Source: Quillaja saponaria
Taxonomy: Eukaryota > Streptophyta > Magnoliopsida > Fabales > Quillajaceae
NCBI GenBank assembly: GCA_029379385.1
Contig: CM055613.1
Coordinates: 15,890,001-15,954,000, forward strand
Direction of reading: 5' to 3'
Length of the DNA: 64,000 nucleotides
The translations under genes were made by a program, and so were the position numbers. The notes beneath the pieces were generated by a model. That model saw only the letters and a list, made by a program, of their open reading frames with translations, did no database searches and was not told the DNA's origin. Of this stretch, positions 60,901 to 64,000 are shown piece by piece; position 1 is the stretch's first letter; each line of letters opens with the position of its first letter.

Positions 60901-62504
60901 GCTGCAACCATAGTGGTTTCACTTTGGTGGTCGTCTCAGTGGCCAGAGGTGTCAAGCCCCATTGCAGAATTTGTTTGTTGCAGTCTTTTGTGGGATCTGT
61001 TGTTTCGATTGATTCTCTTTTACATGATTCAGAAAATTGTTGCCTTGTAATAATTTTCAATTTTCTCACTGTCCAAGACTTCCTCTAGAATATGTTTTTT
61101 TCAGGTAAAATCCGATTTCATACAGTTTGAAATTCTTCTAATTCATTTGTCTAACCGAAAATTGTGTTCTCAACTGAAACAGAGGCCACCCTTGCTTTGC
61201 TTTTAGTTTTTAATGTGAACGCTATTGGTTCCACTCTTTCATCTTTCTGGAATTATTCTTTATCTCTCTGTCGGTGTGTTTTCTGTTCATTTTCCAATTT
61301 TCCGCTTATTTCACTTTTTGCTGAAATTAAAAAAAAAGAAAAAAAAGAAAAAAGAGATTAGATGGTCCAGCTTGGTCATTCAGATTCAGAGTTTCAAACA
61401 TAGTAAGCATTATTATATTGCAGCCAGCAAACTAGTCAATGTCCCTTTTGCCTGTGGTTGATTTTGTTGGTCATGTTTTTGGGTTTCTTTCACCTCCTTT
61501 GTTGTTGATGGGATGCCATTTTAAAATGAGGGACTTGGGTGCATATACTGTCTTCCTCTCTATGTTACTTCAAATATTGTTAGATTTTTATCTATCCTTT
61601 GAACTTGGTTTGTGGCCAGACAGGCTTATGTATTGCAATGACTGCATCTGTTATATGACATAACCAAACAAAAGGGAGGAATTGCATCTGCAATAATAGA
61701 AAAAACAGAAAGCTAATTGAAAATTCCATTTTGTGTGGTCTACTTAGTTACTGTAAGGGTTTTCTTTTCTTCTATTTTTTTCTTACCTTTGATCGAATAG
61801 GGGTACATGTGTTTGATGCTAAAAGATAGAATGCTTAATCGCTGCGAAACTCATTGACCACAAGGCAATTGCCAGAATTTAGCACATGATCAGGGGGTGT
61901 GAATCCTGGATAATCCAATAATCGCCCACATTAAGAATGACTGGATGATCACTTCTTAAATACATATAAAATGGAACTTCCATTTGATCTAATAAACATA
62001 TGGGATTTTGAAAGGGTAAAAATCTTTATATTTGTAACTTGTTTAAAAACATGTACACATTGTCTATAGTGAAGTAACTGAGGTGATCTTAAATCTATGT
62101 TTCTGCATTTGTCTGCAGGGGGTGTGACTTCTGGATGGTTTTGTCTCGAGTCATTAGTACTTACACTTGCAATAACTGCAGCGGCATTTTCATTCTATAG
62201 AGACCGTACTGCAGAAAAAGCTAGGAGGATGTTTCATGCAAGTCTTCTTTATCTTCCTGTGTTCATGTCTGGGCTTCTAATTCACCGTCAACCAGATAAT
62301 GAAGAAAGCCTCATGGTAGATGAGACAGAGAGCTCTGTGGAACTTGCATCTTGCATGGAAACTTTGTTACAGAAGAGTGAAGATTTTAACCAGAAGAACA
62401 AGGCCAAGCATTCTACAGTAGGCACTCAAACACGCCCACCTGTAGCATATGCCTCTGCTGCCCCTTTCCCTTTTCTGCCTGCTCCTTCATATGTTGCTCC
62501 TTAA
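51976..62504 (+). CDS. COX10: COX10, protohaem IX farnesyltransferase (haem O synthase), mitochondrial
   Basis: It farnesylates protohaem to haem O, the first step to haem A for cytochrome c oxidase, in the inner mitochondrial membrane. Seven exons with GT-AG borders and a continuous frame give 458 residues: 51976-52334, 52866-52995, 55889-56026, 56162-56295, 58304-58429, 58761-58864 and 62119-62504. The N terminus (about 1-75) is Ser/Arg-rich, like a mitochondrial presequence. The UbiA prenyltransferase domain covers about 118-400. The first Asp-rich site is [18 protein letters not shown], about 159-176, followed by RPLPSG. A loop with CRNDYAAGG (about 288-296) is also conserved, and hydrophobic helices lie between. 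The C-terminal [17 protein letters not shown] is shared with plant orthologues. The start codon has a strong context (GCCACCATGT). Introns 2, 4 and 6 are 2.9, 2.0 and 3.3 kb and carry inserted elements. No breaks seen. Confidence 0.95.
56829..57475. mobile_element. Fold-back element in COX10 intron 4
   Basis: The left arm, from about 56829, reads TTTTGTCCCAAAAGTATC, then GGTCAATTTCGTCCC. The right arm, ending about 57475, is its approximate inverse (GGGACGAAATTGACTTAAAG, then ATACATTCGGGACGAAATC). Pairing continues inward for roughly 150 bp on each side. No coding capacity. The long inverted arms recall Mutator-like or fold-back elements. Confidence 0.7.
59304..59948. mobile_element. MITE in COX10 intron 6, 645 bp
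   Basis: It has perfect 12-bp terminal inverted repeats TTATCAAAGGCC/GGCCTTTGATAA, continued by weaker pairing of GCCTAGG and GGCGAGAGGC-type stretches. Internal motifs like CACCTAGG and GCCTAGGCGC are known from widespread plant MITEs of this look. No coding capacity. No clear target duplication was identified. Confidence 0.75.
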
Positions 62505-63263
62505 TCTGTAGTAACTGGGTTTTGTATAACTTGAAAAAAAAAAAAAAATGCTTCAAATTTCACCATATTGGGTGTCAGAAGTTATTCTTTGGTTTAAAGA
62601 TATTTGGAGTTGTGTTTTCATACATTTATATAGGTTTTGAGTTATACAGCACTGAGATTACTAAACTTTTTGACAAATATAAAGTATGTCGCCACTGATT
62701 CTTGCTGATTGCGTTTATTATTTCAGTCATATTGTCCATTTCTTCTTCAGAGTTTAGAGCTGTGATAATCGGTGGGGTGTTAATTCAACTGCATTTGGTT
62801 TTAAGGGTTTTTTTCTCAACAGTGTCATTGGCGGACAACTTTGGCTCTTGCAATATATTCCTCCTCAGCTTGCTCTGATATCATACACAATCAAGACTTT
62901 ATTTTTATTTTTGTGTTGCAGCAATTGAGATATGTAACCAGTTACATTGACAACTTTGACCTCAAAGCAAATCAAGACTTGAAACGACTTTGTTTGGAAA
63001 CAAATTATTAGCGGAAAGAAATTGAGAGAAAACAAAATGTAATTGTAATTCATGATGGCTCAACAACTAGTAAGTCAATTTTCTGTGTGAGGGAATCAAT
63101 TTTTGTTGTTCCAAAAAAAAAAAATAATAATAATAATAAATAAATAAATAAAATTCTCTAATTTTTTTTTGTATTTTTTTTTTTTTTTTGAAGTTTCTCT
63201 TTTAGCACCATAGACCCTAACAGTACGATTTTTTTTTATAGGGAAAACAGTTTTCCATTCCTA
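62505..63263. other. COX10 3' region and intergenic DNA
   Basis: The first part is probably the COX10 3' UTR, with A-rich AATATAAAG-like signals. The rest is AT-rich with (AAT)n and long T-runs near 63120-63190. No other gene seen. Confidence 0.5.
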
Positions 63264-64000
63264 AAAATCTTCAATTACAAGTTTCATAATACTAGGGGGA
63301 ACATCCTCCACTCATATACAATCCACATATTTGGAAAAAGAGGACCTAGCCAAATGATGAGCCACCTTGTTGCCATTAGTCTTTGTATGGGAGAATAATA
63401 GACTTCCAAAACTTACAAAATCTCTTCAATCCTGTACTAACCCTCCAAAATAGCTTCTTAAGCCATTGTTTGATCTTAATGCATCGAAGAGAACCATGCA
63501 GTCTGTTTCAGCAATAACATCACCCTAAATCCAGTGCTAGGGTTAGGCCATACCTTAAAGCAATGGTTTCCATTACATGAGGTTCAAAATTTTGTCCCAC
63601 CTTCCAAGTTCTAGCTCCTATGATTTGTCCTTGGGAATCCCAGATTACAGCTCCAAAACCCAAGAATTTGTGTCCAATCAAGGCTGCATCTATGTTAAGT
63701 TTAAAGAATCCAGCTGAGGGAGCTTCCCATCTAACTGTCTCCGTGTTCACCCTTGAACTAGAAATAGTCATATTTTCCTTCTGATATTCTTCTAGTAGGT
63801 TTCGTCCCTAATGGATGATGGCATTAGTTTGGTCTCCTTTTTCTCGAAGAGTAAACTGCATCTCACCTTCCATATACTCCAAGAAATTGCTGCAAAGTTC
63901 TCGAGAGTAGTTTATTCCCATTGCTTGAATATTTTGGTGATAAGGCTACTGAGGTCATCAATGCTGCTTGGGAGGACCATTTGTGTTTGGGTCCATACTT
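63264..64000 (-). pseudogene. LINE-derived RNase H domain, decayed, cut by window end
   Basis: The frame 63520-63771 reads VRWEAPSAGFFKLNIDAALI, then GFGAVIWDSQGQIIGARTW and VMETIALRYGLTLALDLG. This is the plant RVT_3 type RNase H found at the end of non-LTR retrotransposons and in derived host genes. After a one-base shift it continues DVIAETDCMVLFDALRS and, further on, NGNKVAHHLARSSFS, the typical domain end. Upstream, near 63860-63890, is NFAAISWSIWKVRCSLLFEK, the usual preceding segment. Frameshifts and stops make it non-functional. It continues beyond the window. Confidence 0.82.

Noticed and set aside
1..64000. tRNA, rRNA or CRISPR-like arrays
   Set aside because: No cloverleaf with box A/B, no rRNA similarity and no direct repeats with regular unique spacers were seen. 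The tandem repeats present have no spacers.

Overview
This is a window of plant nuclear DNA, from a eudicot. The evidence is long AT-rich intergenic DNA, GT-AG introns, plant-type transposons of several classes, plastid gene fragments inserted in the nucleus, and a mitochondrial COX10 gene of the plant type. I cannot name the species. The two berberine-bridge-like oxidases resemble those common in Rosales, but that is only a hint.

Five loci have real or formerly real gene content outside transposons. (1) Small plastid-derived fragments (psaA, psbB, psbA) lie at 945-1422. (2) A seven-exon gene on the + strand (1868-6997) encodes a 941-residue plant protein of unknown function. It carries the motif GSFSYRRLLP twice and a CxxxCxCxxC cluster near the C terminus. 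(3) and (4) Two intronless berberine bridge enzyme-like FAD oxidases sit on the - strand at 10246-11856 and 33525-35150. They are clearly duplicates of each other, including their promoters, and are now about 21.7 kb apart. (5) COX10 (haem O synthase) lies on the + strand at 51976-62504, with seven exons and large introns.

Most of the rest is transposon DNA, and its nesting can be read. Between the two oxidases lie a fold-back element (12468-12962), a decayed CACTA transposase split by a second CACTA-type element (15018-18940), two hAT-like MITEs (21187-21950 and 22196-22672), and a structurally complete 8.6-kb CACTA element. That element (23033-31665) has terminal repeats, subterminal TTGGTCGGTAA arrays, the target duplication CCT, a TNPA-like gene and a broken TNP2 transposase. 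Downstream of the second oxidase, a Ty3/gypsy element (37129-48793, - strand) is split at the RT/RNase H junction by a copia-type element with 1.7-kb LTRs and no coding capacity (39288-45751). MITEs and fold-back elements also sit in COX10 introns 4 and 6 and in the gap before COX10. The window ends in a decayed LINE-type RNase H.

I found no previously undescribed multi-gene system. The most useful observations are four. The upstream oxidase has lost the flavin-linking cysteine (Gly176) while its duplicate keeps it. The unknown protein has a duplicated exon motif. The plastid mosaic joins fragments of three photosystem genes. The transposon insertions can be ordered in time from nesting and target duplications.
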